From Curvibacter delicatus NBRC 14919 (GTDB taxonomy: Bacteria; Pseudomonadota; Gammaproteobacteria; Burkholderiales; Burkholderiaceae_C), in NCBI RefSeq assembly GCF_001592265.1, contig NZ_BCWP01000013.1, forward strand, positions 1 to 64,000: DNA of 64,000 nt, in the 5' to 3' direction. The translations under genes and the position numbers were made by a program. Positions 7,905 through 18,580 of this stretch are shown here, piece after piece (position 1 is the first letter of the stretch; each line of letters begins with the position of its first letter). A model generated the notes under the pieces. The model worked only from the letters and a program-made list of their open reading frames with translations, did not search any database and had not been told where the DNA came from.

Positions 7905-8774
7905 ATGAAAGCGCTTACAAATACATTGCAGGAGACTTCCTTGACAACTGCGCATACGGTTCCACTTACGGCTCGCTGGCTAGACCGCGCCGGTTCACGT
8001 TTTCCTGCGATGGGCCGGGCGGCACTGCGCGTGGCCGTGGTGCTGGGTGCCCTGCTTGTGGTGTGGTGGGGCCTGACTGACGCCACGGGTCTGATTTCCA
8101 GTATGCGTTTTCCCACGCCAGCCGAGACCTTCGCCGCCTGGCGGCAGATCTTGGTTGAAGGCTATAGTAACGCGCGCTGGCACGAGCATGTGCTGCGTAG
8201 CATACGGTTGGTGACGATCGGTTTTGTGGTCGCCTCCACACTGGGTGTGGCCTTGGGGCTGGCTATGGGCGCCAGTCGCACGGTAGAGGCGCTGGCCAAT
8301 CCCGCCTTTCTTTTCCTGCGCCCCATACCGCCGCTGGCCTGGATTCCACTGGCCATTGTGTGGCTCGGTTTGGGTGATGCGGCAAAAGTGATGGTGATTT
8401 TCGTGGCCGCCTTTGTGCCTTCGGTCATTAACACCTTCAGCGGTGTTCGCCAGATCGACCGTCCTCTGTTCGAGGCCAGTGCAATGCTAAACATCACCGG
8501 CTGGCGATACTGCAAAGAGGTTCTGATTCCGGGCGCGCTACCCAGCATCTTCACCGGCCTGCGCCTGTCGCTGCAAGCGTCGTGGACCACGCTGGTCGCG
8601 GCTGAACTGGTGGGGGCCATCGCGGGCCTGGGGCAAATTCTGAACCAGGGATCCCAAGACATCTACCCACCCATGATCCTCGTCGGAATGATCAGCGTGG
8701 CCCTATGCGGCTGGCTGATGACACTGGTTTTGGGCTGGCTTGAGAGGCGCGTCATGCCCTGGAGGAGTCAATAA
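7905..8774 (+). CDS. ABC transporter permease (SsuC/TauC type)
   Basis: A 289-residue inner-membrane permease of the nitrate/sulfonate/taurine class with about six transmembrane segments. The cytoplasmic EAA-type loop is FEASAMLNITGWRYCKEVLIPGALP-like (about residues 188-212). Two starts compete: the ATG at 7905, preceded by AAGGA, and a TTG at 7941 preceded by AGGAGACTTCC. The second layout copies the leaders of the downstream genes (AGGAGACTTTC before 10434) and would leave the operator at 7906 in the untranslated leader. The downstream permease overlaps by one base. With genes to 11483 it forms a four-gene importer; the sulfonate pathway genes downstream suggest DHPS or sulfolactate as substrate. 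Confidence 0.9.
   Translation: MKALTNTLQETSLTTAHTVPLTARWLDRAGSRFPAMGRAALRVAVVLGALLVVWWGLTDATGLISSMRFPTPAETFAAWRQILVEGYSNARWHEHVLRSIRLVTIGFVVASTLGVALGLAMGASRTVEALANPAFLFLRPIPPLAWIPLAIVWLGLGDAAKVMVIFVAAFVPSVINTFSGVRQIDRPLFEASAMLNITGWRYCKEVLIPGALPSIFTGLRLSLQASWTTLVAAELVGAIAGLGQILNQGSQDIYPPMILVGMISVALCGWLMTLVLGWLERRVMPWRSQ
7906..7919. promoter_or_regulatory. LacI-type operator candidate at the ABC operon start
   Basis: TGAAAGCGCTTACA matches the palindrome at 11544 at 13 of 14 positions. It overlaps the ATG at 7905. A TTGACA hexamer at 7877-7882 and AATAAT at 7901-7906 (18-base spacer) could form the promoter, which would place the operator at the transcription start. Confidence 0.65.
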
Positions 8775-9556
8775 TGTTGCAGCCACGTTTGCCTGCGGGC
8801 CGCTTCTGGGCGCTAACTGTGGTGGGCGCTGTCGGTTTCGTCTTCTTGTGGTCCGCCATGGCGGCGTCAGGATGGATGCCACGCACTTTTCTGCCGGCTC
8901 CATGGGAGATCCTAGAGCGGCTGGTCCAGTTGACCCGTGAGCCCTTTGCCGGCCACACGCTGCAAATTCACCTGGTTTCCAGCCTGCAGCGTTTCGCCAT
9001 GGGCTTCATTCTGGCTGTGTGCGTTGGTATCCCGCTGGGTTTGCTAATGGCCTGGTTTCGCTGGATTGACAAGATTGTCGGACCCTTGTTTGAAGCGGTA
9101 CGTTTTGTTGCCCCGATTGCCTGGGTGCCGTTTGCCGCGCTGTGGTTCGGCACTGGCATCGGGGGGCCGGTGCTGATCATTTTCATGGGTGCGCTGCCGC
9201 CTGTGCTCATCAACACTTACCGCGGCGCCAAATACGTGGACCGCAAGTATATCGAGGCATCGAGCATGTTGGGAGCGGGGCCATGGCGCGGCATCACGCA
9301 GGTCATGCTGCCGGCGGCGGTGCCGTCCATTGTGTCGGGCCTGCGCATCTCGGCCGGTCTGGCCTGGCAATCACTGGTAGGCGCTGAGTTGATCGTGGCG
9401 TCCAGCGGCGTAGGCTATTTGATGGTCAAGGGGCAGGCGGGCCTTTCCACCGCCACGGTGATGAGCGGAATGATCGCCATTGGCATCGTCGGCCTTGTCA
9501 TTGACGTGCTGCTGCGGCGCGTACAGCAATTCATTGAAACCCGCCGCGGACTGTAA
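8774..9556 (+). CDS. ABC transporter permease (second SsuC/TauC-type subunit)
   Basis: A 260-residue permease paralogous to the preceding one. The EAA loop is IEASSMLGAGPWRGITQVMLP near residues 158-178, and the protein has about six membrane helices. Its ATG shares a base with the previous stop (TAATG) and has GGAGGAG just upstream. Systems with two different SsuC-like permeases form a heterodimeric channel; this is known for some sulfonate, nitrate and thiamine-precursor importers. Co-transcribed with the ATPase and receptor that follow. Confidence 0.9.
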   Translation: MLQPRLPAGRFWALTVVGAVGFVFLWSAMAASGWMPRTFLPAPWEILERLVQLTREPFAGHTLQIHLVSSLQRFAMGFILAVCVGIPLGLLMAWFRWIDKIVGPLFEAVRFVAPIAWVPFAALWFGTGIGGPVLIIFMGALPPVLINTYRGAKYVDRKYIEASSMLGAGPWRGITQVMLPAAVPSIVSGLRISAGLAWQSLVGAELIVASSGVGYLMVKGQAGLSTATVMSGMIAIGIVGLVIDVLLRRVQQFIETRRGL

Positions 9557-9591
9557 AGCGGCCTCTAAACAACGTTCCGTCAAGGAGACCT

Positions 9592-10389
9592 ATGGCCATC
9601 ATCCAATTCAACAACGTGGAGCGTACGTTCCGTCAGGGCAACCAAGACTTTGTTGCTCTCAAAGGGGTAAACCTGGAGGTGGGCGACCGCGAGTTCGTCG
9701 CCGTCGTGGGGCCGTCGGGCTGCGGCAAGACCACTTGCATGCGTATGGCTGCGGGCCTCGAGCATCCGAGTGGCGGCAACGTAATGGTGGACCGCGAAGT
9801 GGTCACCCGACCCGGACCGGACCGGGCGGTGGTTTTTCAGCAGTTCGCGCTATTCCCCTGGAAAACCGTCTGGGACAACATCGAGTTTGGGCTGCACTCT
9901 TTGAGTATCGCCTCGGTGGAACGGAAAAAGCGCATCGAGCATTACATCGAACTCATGGGCCTTAAGGGCTACGAAAAAGCTTACCCGCACCAGCTGTCGG
10001 GCGGCATGCAGCAGCGGGTGGCGATTGCCCGCGCCTATGTGCTGGACCCCAAGGTCTTGCTGATGGACGAACCTTTCGGCGCGCTCGACGCGCAAACCCG
10101 CGTGGTGATGCAGGAAGAACTGGTGCGCCTGGCACGGCGCCATCCCCGCACCGTGTTGTTCATTACCCATGCGGTGGAGGAGGCTGTGTACCTGGCTGAT
10201 CGCGTGGTGGTGATGTCGCGCCGGCCCGGCACCATCCGGGAAATCATCGACATCAAATCCGTCCGCGAAGCCGAGGGCTGGGACGCCCTGCCGAGCATCG
10301 AGGATGTGATGGACCAGCCGTCCTTTGTTCACCTTCGCACCCAGATCTGGAAACTGCTGCGCGAGCATCAGGGTAAAGACGTCCACTGA
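9592..10389 (+). CDS. ABC transporter ATP-binding protein (SsuB/TauB type)
   Basis: A 265-residue ATPase. Walker A is GPSGCGKTT (about residues 42-50), the Q-loop is VFQQFALFPWKTV, the signature is LSGGMQQR, Walker B is VLLMDEPFGALD, and the switch His is in ITHAVEEAVYLADR. The phrase LFPWKTVWDNIEFGL is typical of the nitrate/sulfonate/taurine subfamily. Start is ATG 9592 behind AAGGAGACCT. It powers uptake through the two permeases encoded upstream. Confidence 0.93.
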   Translation: MAIIQFNNVERTFRQGNQDFVALKGVNLEVGDREFVAVVGPSGCGKTTCMRMAAGLEHPSGGNVMVDREVVTRPGPDRAVVFQQFALFPWKTVWDNIEFGLHSLSIASVERKKRIEHYIELMGLKGYEKAYPHQLSGGMQQRVAIARAYVLDPKVLLMDEPFGALDAQTRVVMQEELVRLARRHPRTVLFITHAVEEAVYLADRVVVMSRRPGTIREIIDIKSVREAEGWDALPSIEDVMDQPSFVHLRTQIWKLLREHQGKDVH

Positions 10390-10433
10390 CGTTTCCGTTT
10401 TTTTGTCCACCAAACCGTTCTGAGGAGACTTTC

Positions 10434-11483
10434 ATGAAAAACCCATTGCGCAAAACCCTGCTGGCCGCCTTCATCGCCATCACCACTGTGGGCGCACAGG
10501 CACAGGCCCCGCTGGTCGAAATCAAGGTCAGCTACCAGCCGGCGCTGTACTGGGCCTTGCCCTTCTTCGTCGCCACCGAGAAGAACTGGTGGGCCGAAGT
10601 GGGGCTCAAGCCCGTGTTCAGCATCTTTCCCGCCGGTGTGCCGCAGATGGCCGCTGCTGCGGCCAAGTCATGGGACGTGGGCGGCACCGGTTCGGTGCCT
10701 GCCGTGCTCGGCCATGTGCGCTTTGGGGTCAAGACCATTGGCCTGACCAATGACGAATCCGACGCCAACGCGTTGATGGTCAGCAAGACGGTGGCCGACC
10801 AGATCGCCAAGAACCCGGCTTCAATGAAAGGCCAGACAATCTTGCTCACCAGCAATTCCACCGGAGACTATGCGGTGCAGTCGTGTCTGAAGAAATATGG
10901 CCTGACCAAGCAGGACGTCACTATCAAGAACATGGGCCAGGCCGAAATCATCTCGGCCCTGGCCTCTGGCGGGGCCAACCTGGCCGGGCTGTGGGCGCCC
11001 AACACCTACGCGGTGGAAGAAAAAGCCGGCGCCACCCAACTGTGCTCGGGCAAGGACGGCGGTGCCATCGTACCGGGCGCCCTGATTGCACGCGGCGAAT
11101 ACGCCGAACAGAACCCCGAGAGTGTAGCCAAATTCCTCGCGGTCTATCTGCGTGCCTGGTCGTGGATGAATGCCAACCGACCCGAAGCCGTGGCGATGAT
11201 GCGTAAGTTTTATGAGCAAGGCGGTGTAAACATCACCGACGTCTCTCTGCAGAAGGAATTTGCCAAGCGCCCAACCTTCAGTCTGGAGCAGCAGATCGCT
11301 CGCATGGACCGCAGCCGCGGCAATTCCGACATGGATACTTGGTTCGGTCAGATTTCCACCTTTATGCGCGGCACCGGCGCCATTAACACAATTCCGCTGA
11401 GCAGCGAGTACATCACCGACGCCTACATGAAGCGCGTCAACGCTGACCCAAAACTGCGCGAATTCGCCAACCGCGCCAAATAA
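10434..11483 (+). CDS. ABC transporter substrate-binding protein (SsuA/NMT1-like)
   Basis: A 349-residue periplasmic receptor with a cleavable signal peptide (residues 1-24, MKNPLRKTLLAAFIAITTVG then AQAQA). The mature start VEIKVSYQPALYWALPFFVA matches the NMT1/SsuA fold. Start follows GAGGAGACTTTC. It closes the ABC operon and is followed by a strong terminator. The ligand cannot be read from sequence; gene neighbours point to a three-carbon sulfonate such as DHPS or sulfolactate. Known DHPS importers of the Cupriavidus type are TRAP systems, so an ABC importer here would be an alternative route. Confidence 0.88.
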   Translation: MKNPLRKTLLAAFIAITTVGAQAQAPLVEIKVSYQPALYWALPFFVATEKNWWAEVGLKPVFSIFPAGVPQMAAAAAKSWDVGGTGSVPAVLGHVRFGVKTIGLTNDESDANALMVSKTVADQIAKNPASMKGQTILLTSNSTGDYAVQSCLKKYGLTKQDVTIKNMGQAEIISALASGGANLAGLWAPNTYAVEEKAGATQLCSGKDGGAIVPGALIARGEYAEQNPESVAKFLAVYLRAWSWMNANRPEAVAMMRKFYEQGGVNITDVSLQKEFAKRPTFSLEQQIARMDRSRGNSDMDTWFGQISTFMRGTGAINTIPLSSEYITDAYMKRVNADPKLREFANRAK

Positions 11484-11488
11484 ACCGC

Positions 11489-11533
11489 CGGAAGTGCATA
11501 AACGCCCAGCGTTGACGTGCTTCCGCTTTTTTT
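11489..11533 (+). terminator. rho-independent terminator after the ABC operon
   Basis: Nested inverted repeat: CGGAAG (11489-11494) pairs with CTTCCG (11520-11525), enclosing AACGC/GCGTT (11500-11513), followed by a run of seven T from 11527. It separates the transporter operon from the operator and the hpsN operon. Confidence 0.8.
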
Positions 11534-11543
11534 AAGCCCTATT

Positions 11544-11557
11544 TGTAAGCGCTTACA
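11544..11557. promoter_or_regulatory. perfect LacI-type operator upstream of hpsN
   Basis: TGTAAGCGCTTACA is a perfect 14-base palindrome with central CG, typical of LacI/PurR-family operators. It lies 58 bases before the hpsN start and just after the terminator of the ABC operon, so the hpsN operon likely has its own promoter controlled by the regulator at 6754. Confidence 0.75.
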
Positions 11558-11599
11558 TATTCGCTTGGTTTTCGCACAAGTGGCTGTTGTTTACCGTAA

Positions 11600-13692
<2,093 letters not shown>

Positions 13693-13709
13693 AACTTACA
13701 AAGGATGGA

Positions 13710-14714
13710 TTGATGAAAGCCCTCGTTTACACCCAACCGAAAGAACTCCAATTGCAGGAGCGCCCGCAACCTGAGCTGGCCGACGGCGAAGTGGTGCTGA
13801 AAATCGACGCCGTCGGCATCTGTGGCTCCGATATGCATGCTTGGAATGGGCACGACCCACGCCGCAAGCCAGGGTTGGTGCTGGGCCATGAATTCGTGGG
13901 TACGGTGACCGAGTCGGCCGTGCCCGGTTTTACGCCGGGCACGCGCTTTACCGGCAACCCGCTCATTACTTGCGGCGTGTGCGACTACTGCGTGCAGGGC
14001 CGTAACAACCTCTGCTCCGACCGCACCATGGTGGGCATGACACGCCCCGGGGCTTATGCGGAGTACATGAGCATTCCGGCCGCTTCGCTGATCGCCATGC
14101 CGCAGGACATGTCCGATGTGGCGGCCGCCCTCACCGAGCCGGCGGCCACCGCCTGGCATGCCATCAACTTGTCCATGCGTGTCCTGCCGCGGCCCGTGCA
14201 CGAGTGCTGCGTGTTGGTGATCGGCGGCGGCGCCATCGGCATGCTGGCAGGATTGCTGCTCAAGCACCTCGGTGTTGTCCGGCTCACCATCAGCGAGCCC
14301 AATCCTTTACGTCGCGAGACCTTGCAGACCTATGTCGGCTGCGAAACCCTGGATCCACGCCAGCAGGCGCCCGCCGAAAACCAGTACGACTACGTGCTCG
14401 ATGCCGTGGGCGCCAAGGTGACGCGCCAGCAAGCCTTGGCCGCCATCAAGCCCGGCGGCGTGATCATGCATGTGGGCCTGCAAGACTGGGCCAGCGAAAT
14501 CGACATGCGCAAACTCACGCTCGCAGAAATCACGCTCTTGGGAACTTACACCTACACCACGGCCGATCTGCGTGCCACCGTGGCGGCTCTGCATGCGGGC
14601 GTGTTTGGCGACCTTGCCTGGGTCGAACAGCGGCCGCTGGCGGAGGGGCAGCGTACCTTCGAAGACCTCGACAAGGGGCGTACCGCAGCGGCCAAGATCG
14701 TTTTACGGCCCTGA
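13710..14714 (+). CDS. zinc-type alcohol dehydrogenase (MDR), HpsP candidate
   Basis: A 334-residue medium-chain dehydrogenase. The catalytic zinc region is GICGSDMHAWNGHDP followed by GHEF. Structural-zinc cysteines lie in CGVCDYCVQGRNNLC, and the nucleotide-binding glycines in VIGGGAIGMLAG. Related sugar/polyol dehydrogenases oxidise secondary alcohols. With the SDR before it, it could invert DHPS stereochemistry through the 2-keto intermediate. The start is the second ATG of ATGATG? region: GATTGATGAAAGCC, so the codon at 13713 is an alternative to 13710. It is the last gene of the hpsN operon before a 225-base gap. Confidence 0.85.
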   Translation: MMKALVYTQPKELQLQERPQPELADGEVVLKIDAVGICGSDMHAWNGHDPRRKPGLVLGHEFVGTVTESAVPGFTPGTRFTGNPLITCGVCDYCVQGRNNLCSDRTMVGMTRPGAYAEYMSIPAASLIAMPQDMSDVAAALTEPAATAWHAINLSMRVLPRPVHECCVLVIGGGAIGMLAGLLLKHLGVVRLTISEPNPLRRETLQTYVGCETLDPRQQAPAENQYDYVLDAVGAKVTRQQALAAIKPGGVIMHVGLQDWASEIDMRKLTLAEITLLGTYTYTTADLRATVAALHAGVFGDLAWVEQRPLAEGQRTFEDLDKGRTAAAKIVLRP

Positions 14715-14863
14715 TTCGCTGCAGCAAGGTTTCACCAGCCTTCAGGGCTGCCAGGTCTCTGTTTGTGTGAAGTGGGCCGCCGGTCCGCACGGCGCCGCGC
14801 GCCACCTGGCGAAAAGGCGTTCTTTTTTCTATTTTCAAGAGAGGAAACACTAATATCGCCAAT

Positions 14864-14890
14864 AAGTCATATAGATGATATAGTTGACTT
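14864..14890. promoter_or_regulatory. 27-base dyad upstream of suyAB
   Basis: AAGTCA (14864-14869) and TGACTT (14885-14890) are inverted with extra matching positions between them (TA at 14872 and mirrored). It lies in the AT-rich leader about 50 bases before suyA. It does not resemble the LacI-type operator, so suyAB may answer to another regulator. Nature of the binder is unknown. Confidence 0.45.
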
Positions 14891-14939
14891 TGTGATTCGA
14901 AAGATCGACACGTCCCCAAATTTTTTTGAAGGAGCAAGC

Positions 14940-15221
14940 ATGATTCACTGCGTATTGCACGACCCCAACGACAGCGTCGCGGTCGTGGTCACTGAAGGCG
15001 TCAAAGCCGGCCAGACCCTCACCGCGCTCATCCTCGATGAGGACCGCACCATTCAGATTCCCTGCGCGTCCGACATTCCGTTGGGTCACAAGGTCGCCAT
15101 GAAAGACCTTGCTGTAGGCGACACGGTCATCAAGTACGGGACCGACATTGGCAAGGTGGTTGCTGCCATCAAGACCGGTGAACACGCCCACGTACAGAAC
15201 ATCAAGACCAAGCGCTGGTAA
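14940..15221 (+). CDS. suyA: (R)-sulfolactate sulfo-lyase small subunit
   Basis: A 93-residue SAF-domain protein of the UxaA N-terminal family. Family blocks are HPNDSVAVVV-like LHDPNDSVAVV, GHKVAMKDLAVGDTVIKYG and IG. Start ATG 14940 follows GAAGGAGCAAGC; the longer open frame upstream has no coding character. Together with the next gene it matches SuyAB, which splits (R)-sulfolactate to pyruvate and sulfite. The closest alternatives, altronate dehydratase and galactarate dehydratase, are ruled less likely by the surrounding hpsN, slcC, comC and sorAB. Confidence 0.88.
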   Translation: MIHCVLHDPNDSVAVVVTEGVKAGQTLTALILDEDRTIQIPCASDIPLGHKVAMKDLAVGDTVIKYGTDIGKVVAAIKTGEHAHVQNIKTKRW

Positions 15222-15254
15222 GCCCTCGTAGATAACGTTTCAAGGACTATCGTC

Positions 15255-16430
15255 ATGTCATTTCTAACCAAAGACTCATCCTTTTGGGGATTCCGCCGCG
15301 AAAACGGCCGTGTGGGCGTGCGCAATCACGTCTTGATTCTTCCGCTGGACGATTTGTCCAACGCGGCTTCTGAGGCCGTGGCTTATGCCGTCAAGGGCAC
15401 GATGGCCATCCCCCATCCTTACGGCCGCCTGCAATTTGGCGCCGACCTGGACCTGCACTTCGCAACCCTGATCGGTGCTGGTTGCAATCCCAACGTGGCG
15501 GCTGTCGTTGTCATCGGCATTGAAGACAGCTGGACCAAGAAAGTCGTAGACGGGATCGCTGCGACCGGAAAACCAGTAATCGGCTTCGGCATCGAAGGTC
15601 ACGGCGATCACGAGACCATCATGAAGGCGTCCAAGGCTGCAAAGGAATACGTGCAGTGGGCCACCGAAAAGCATCGCGTGGAATGCCCGATTTCCGAGCT
15701 GTGGGTGTCCACCAAGTGCGGTGAGTCCGACACTACCTCCGGCTGCGGCGCTAATCCCACCGTGGGCGATGCATTCGACAAGCTGCACGCGCTGGGTACC
15801 ACGCTGGTGTTTGGTGAAACGTCCGAGTTGACGGGCGGCGAGCAGATCGTGGCCAAGCGCTGCGCCAATGGCAAGGTGCGCGAGGATTTCATGAAGATGT
15901 TCAACCGCTACCAGGACATGATCCAGCGCAACAAGACGACCGACCTGTCCGAGTCGCAGCCCACCAAGGGCAACATTGCGGGCGGGCTGACCACCATCGA
16001 AGAAAAAGCCCTGGGCAACATCCAGAAGATTGGCCGGAAGTGCACCGTCGACGGTGTGCTCGACAAGGCAGAGCGCCCCAGCCACCCCGGCCTGTGGTTC
16101 ATGGACTCGTCCTCCGCCGCCGCCGAAATGGTCACGCTGTGCGCGGCCTCGGGCTTCGTGGTCCACCTCTTTCCCACCGGCCAGGGCAACGTGATCGGCA
16201 ACGCCATCGTGCCGGTCATCAAGATCTGCGCCAATCCGCGCACTGTGCGCACCATGAGCGAGCACGTCGATGTTGATTGTTCAGGCTTGCTGCAACGCGA
16301 GCGCACCATGGACCAGACCGGCGATCAGCTGCTGGAAGTGATGATGCGAACCATCAATGGTCGTTTCACCGCCGCTGAAGCGCTGGGCCACCGTGAATTC
16401 GTGATGACCCGTTTGTTCGAGAGCGCGTAA
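15255..16430 (+). CDS. suyB: (R)-sulfolactate sulfo-lyase large subunit
   Basis: A 391-residue UxaA C-terminal (GD/AH) family protein beginning [21 protein letters not shown], the family opening block. Other blocks are [55 protein letters not shown] and [20 protein letters not shown]. Conserved cysteines are likely iron ligands. It follows suyA by 33 bases. The pair releases sulfite in the cytoplasm, which explains the exporter and sulfite dehydrogenase further along the island. Confidence 0.9.
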   Translation: MSFLTKDSSFWGFRRENGRVGVRNHVLILPLDDLSNAASEAVAYAVKGTMAIPHPYGRLQFGADLDLHFATLIGAGCNPNVAAVVVIGIEDSWTKKVVDGIAATGKPVIGFGIEGHGDHETIMKASKAAKEYVQWATEKHRVECPISELWVSTKCGESDTTSGCGANPTVGDAFDKLHALGTTLVFGETSELTGGEQIVAKRCANGKVREDFMKMFNRYQDMIQRNKTTDLSESQPTKGNIAGGLTTIEEKALGNIQKIGRKCTVDGVLDKAERPSHPGLWFMDSSSAAAEMVTLCAASGFVVHLFPTGQGNVIGNAIVPVIKICANPRTVRTMSEHVDVDCSGLLQRERTMDQTGDQLLEVMMRTINGRFTAAEALGHREFVMTRLFESA

Positions 16431-16440
16431 ACCCCGCGAA

Positions 16441-16492
16441 CGCGCGGCGACTAGCCGCGCGTCAATTGAATGGCACGCGGCTCCCCGCGTGC
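16441..16492. terminator. two tandem GC hairpins after suyB
   Basis: CGCGCGGC (16441-16448) pairs with GCCGCGCG (16454-16461), and GCACGCGG (16473-16480) pairs with CCGCGTGC (16485-16492). Neither is followed by a T run, so they may be processing or weak termination structures rather than classical terminators. Confidence 0.5.
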
Positions 16493-16539
16493 TGGATCCA
16501 ATCAATGTTTTGTCGCCCACTGTTTTTCTGGAGAGTCGC

Positions 16540-17508
16540 ATGAATACTCGCCGCAACGCGCTTCACGTCATGGCGGCCGCCCTGGCGGCCGTTCCGCTGG
16601 GCGCCCTGGCCCAAGCTGACTACCCGAACAAGCCGGTTCGCTACATTGTGCCGTTCGCCGCAGGCGGACTCACCGATGTGATGGCACGCCTTGTCGGGCA
16701 GAAGCTCACTGAGCCGCTCAAGCAACCCGTGGTGATCGATAACAAGCCGGGCGCCAACGCCAACCTGGGCGCCGACATGGCGGCCAAGTCGGCAGCCGAC
16801 GGCTACACCTGGCTGGCCATCACGCTGACCCATGCGGTGAACCAGTCGTTGTTTCCTGGGTTGCCCTACAGCCTGGAAAAAAGCCTGACGCCGGTTGCTC
16901 ATCTGGCGACAAGTCCCTTGGTGCTGGTGGTCAACGCGAGTAATCCGGCCAGGAATCTGCAGGAATTTCTGGCGCAGGCCAAGGCCAAATCACTCAATGG
17001 CGGTTCGTCGGGCAACGGCACGCCGCCGCACCTGGGGCTTGAACTTCTGGCGCTGAACGCCAAGATCGATGTGCAGCATGTTCCCTACAAGGGCGGCGCC
17101 CCGTCGCTCAACGACCTGCTGGGTAGTCAGCTTGATTTCATTGTCTCCAACCTGCCTGAATCGCTTCCCTACATCAAGGGCGGCAAGCTGCGTGCGTTGG
17201 CCGTTACGTCGGTAAAGCGACACGCCCTGCTGCCAGACGTACCAACCTTTTCTGAAGCCGGGTTGGCAGGTATGGAAATCGAGAACTGGACGGGCCTGGT
17301 GATGCCGGCCGGCACGCCCAAGTCCATCGTCGACAGGGTCGCAGCCGAGGCGATCAAGGCCGTCAAACTTTCCGATGTGAGTGAGCGCGTGGCCGGCATG
17401 GGCTTTACGCCCACCGGCATGGGGCCGAACGAATTCGGTGCCGTCATTCAGAAAGACGTGGCGCGTTGGCGCGAAATCGTCAAGGAACGCAACATTAAGG
17501 CGAACTAA
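16540..17508 (+). CDS. Bug/TctC-family periplasmic receptor (SlcH-like position)
   Basis: A 322-residue Bug receptor starting at ATG 16540 behind TGGAGAGTCGC, with a signal peptide ending in ALAQADYPNKP and the family blocks VRYIVPFAAGGLTDVMARL, IDNKPGANANLGADMAAKSAADGYT and HVPYKGGAPS. It shares the fold and several blocks with the receptor at 1542 but is clearly a paralogue. It lies directly before slcC-comC. In some sulfolactate degraders a tripartite carrier with a TctC-type component (SlcH) precedes these genes, so sulfolactate binding is a good guess. No TctA/B genes are present. Confidence 0.88.
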   Translation: MNTRRNALHVMAAALAAVPLGALAQADYPNKPVRYIVPFAAGGLTDVMARLVGQKLTEPLKQPVVIDNKPGANANLGADMAAKSAADGYTWLAITLTHAVNQSLFPGLPYSLEKSLTPVAHLATSPLVLVVNASNPARNLQEFLAQAKAKSLNGGSSGNGTPPHLGLELLALNAKIDVQHVPYKGGAPSLNDLLGSQLDFIVSNLPESLPYIKGGKLRALAVTSVKRHALLPDVPTFSEAGLAGMEIENWTGLVMPAGTPKSIVDRVAAEAIKAVKLSDVSERVAGMGFTPTGMGPNEFGAVIQKDVARWREIVKERNIKAN

Positions 17509-17573
17509 CGGTTCGGCCAAGAAGCCGTGCGCTTCAGGCAAGAGTGCTTTCGTACCCTTTGATCAATAGGTCG

Positions 17574-17596
17574 GCTTCAGCGATTAAAGCTGAAGC
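17574..17596. other. hairpin upstream of slcC
   Basis: GCTTCAGC (17574-17581) is inverted as GCTGAAGC (17589-17596) around a seven-base loop, followed by a second short inverted repeat GCCGGT/ACCGGT near 17618-17631 and TTATTTCTTT. It may end the receptor transcript before slcC. Confidence 0.4.
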
Positions 17597-17648
17597 AACC
17601 AACATCTGTGTTTCATAGCCGGTTCACCGGTTATTTCTTTAGCCCATC

Positions 17649-18578
17649 ATGAAGAAAATCGTCATCACCGAGTTCATGGACTTGCCTGCGGTCGAATCGC
17701 TCAAGCCCCAATTCAACGTCGTCTATGACCCCACGTTGGTCGATGACGCGGCCCGCCTCGTCGCCCTGGTGCAGGACTGCGACGCACTGGTGGTGCGCAA
17801 CCGGACCCAGGTGCGCGGCGAGCTGCTGGCGGCGTGTAGGAAAGCCACCGTCATCGGCCGACTGGGCGTAGGGCTGGACAACATCGACGTGCCGGCTTGC
17901 GAAGCCCGCGGCATGAAGGTGATCCCTGCGACAGGTGCCAATGCGCTGGCTGTGGCCGAATATGTGATTGGCACCACCATGGTCTTGCTGCGCGGCGTGT
18001 ACCAGGCCAGCGCAGAGGTTACCGCCGGCGCCTGGCCGCGCGCGGCACTCTCCAGTGGCCGTGAAATATCAGGTAAGACGCTGGGCCTGATCGGCTTTGG
18101 CGGTATTGGCCGGCTCACCGCCCGCCTGGCGCAAGGCCTGGGCATGCAGGTGATTGCGCATGACCCGATGCTGAAGAGAGATGACGCGGTGTGGGCGCAG
18201 ACCGGTGTAAAGAGCGCTACGTTGGAGGAACTGCTGGCCCAGGCTGACGCCGTCAGCCTGCATGTGCCACTGACACCGGAAACCAAGAACCTACTCTCAA
18301 GCGAACGCATCGCCAAGATGAAGAAGGGCGCCATCGTTATCAACACAGCGCGCGGCGGTATTACTGATGAGGCCGCTGTCTCCGCCGCCATCAAGACTGG
18401 CGCGCTGGGCGGCGCGGCCTTCGATGTGTTCGAGCCTGAGCCGCTGAAAGCTGGCAACCCCTGGGTCGGCTGCCCCAACGTCATCCTCACGCCGCACGTG
18501 GCCGGCGTCACCGCCGAAGCCAACGAGCGGGTCTCCACCCTGATCGCCGCCGAAGTGGCGAAAGCTCTAGGGGTCTGA
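17649..18578 (+). CDS. slcC: D-2-hydroxyacid dehydrogenase, (S)-sulfolactate dehydrogenase candidate
   Basis: A 309-residue NAD-dependent D-isomer 2-hydroxyacid dehydrogenase. The Rossmann motif is GFGGIGR (about residues 147-153). The catalytic Arg is in NTARGGI, the Glu in FDVFEPEPL and the His in LTPHVAGV. In known sulfolactate pathways SlcC oxidises (S)-sulfolactate to sulfopyruvate and ComC reduces sulfopyruvate to the R form that SuyAB needs. Here the next gene is ComC-like, two bases away, so the pair fits a sulfolactate racemising module. The general phosphoglycerate dehydrogenase-like family is certain; the substrate is inferred from context. Confidence 0.82.
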   Translation: MKKIVITEFMDLPAVESLKPQFNVVYDPTLVDDAARLVALVQDCDALVVRNRTQVRGELLAACRKATVIGRLGVGLDNIDVPACEARGMKVIPATGANALAVAEYVIGTTMVLLRGVYQASAEVTAGAWPRAALSSGREISGKTLGLIGFGGIGRLTARLAQGLGMQVIAHDPMLKRDDAVWAQTGVKSATLEELLAQADAVSLHVPLTPETKNLLSSERIAKMKKGAIVINTARGGITDEAAVSAAIKTGALGGAAFDVFEPEPLKAGNPWVGCPNVILTPHVAGVTAEANERVSTLIAAEVAKALGV

Positions 18579-18580
18579 CC

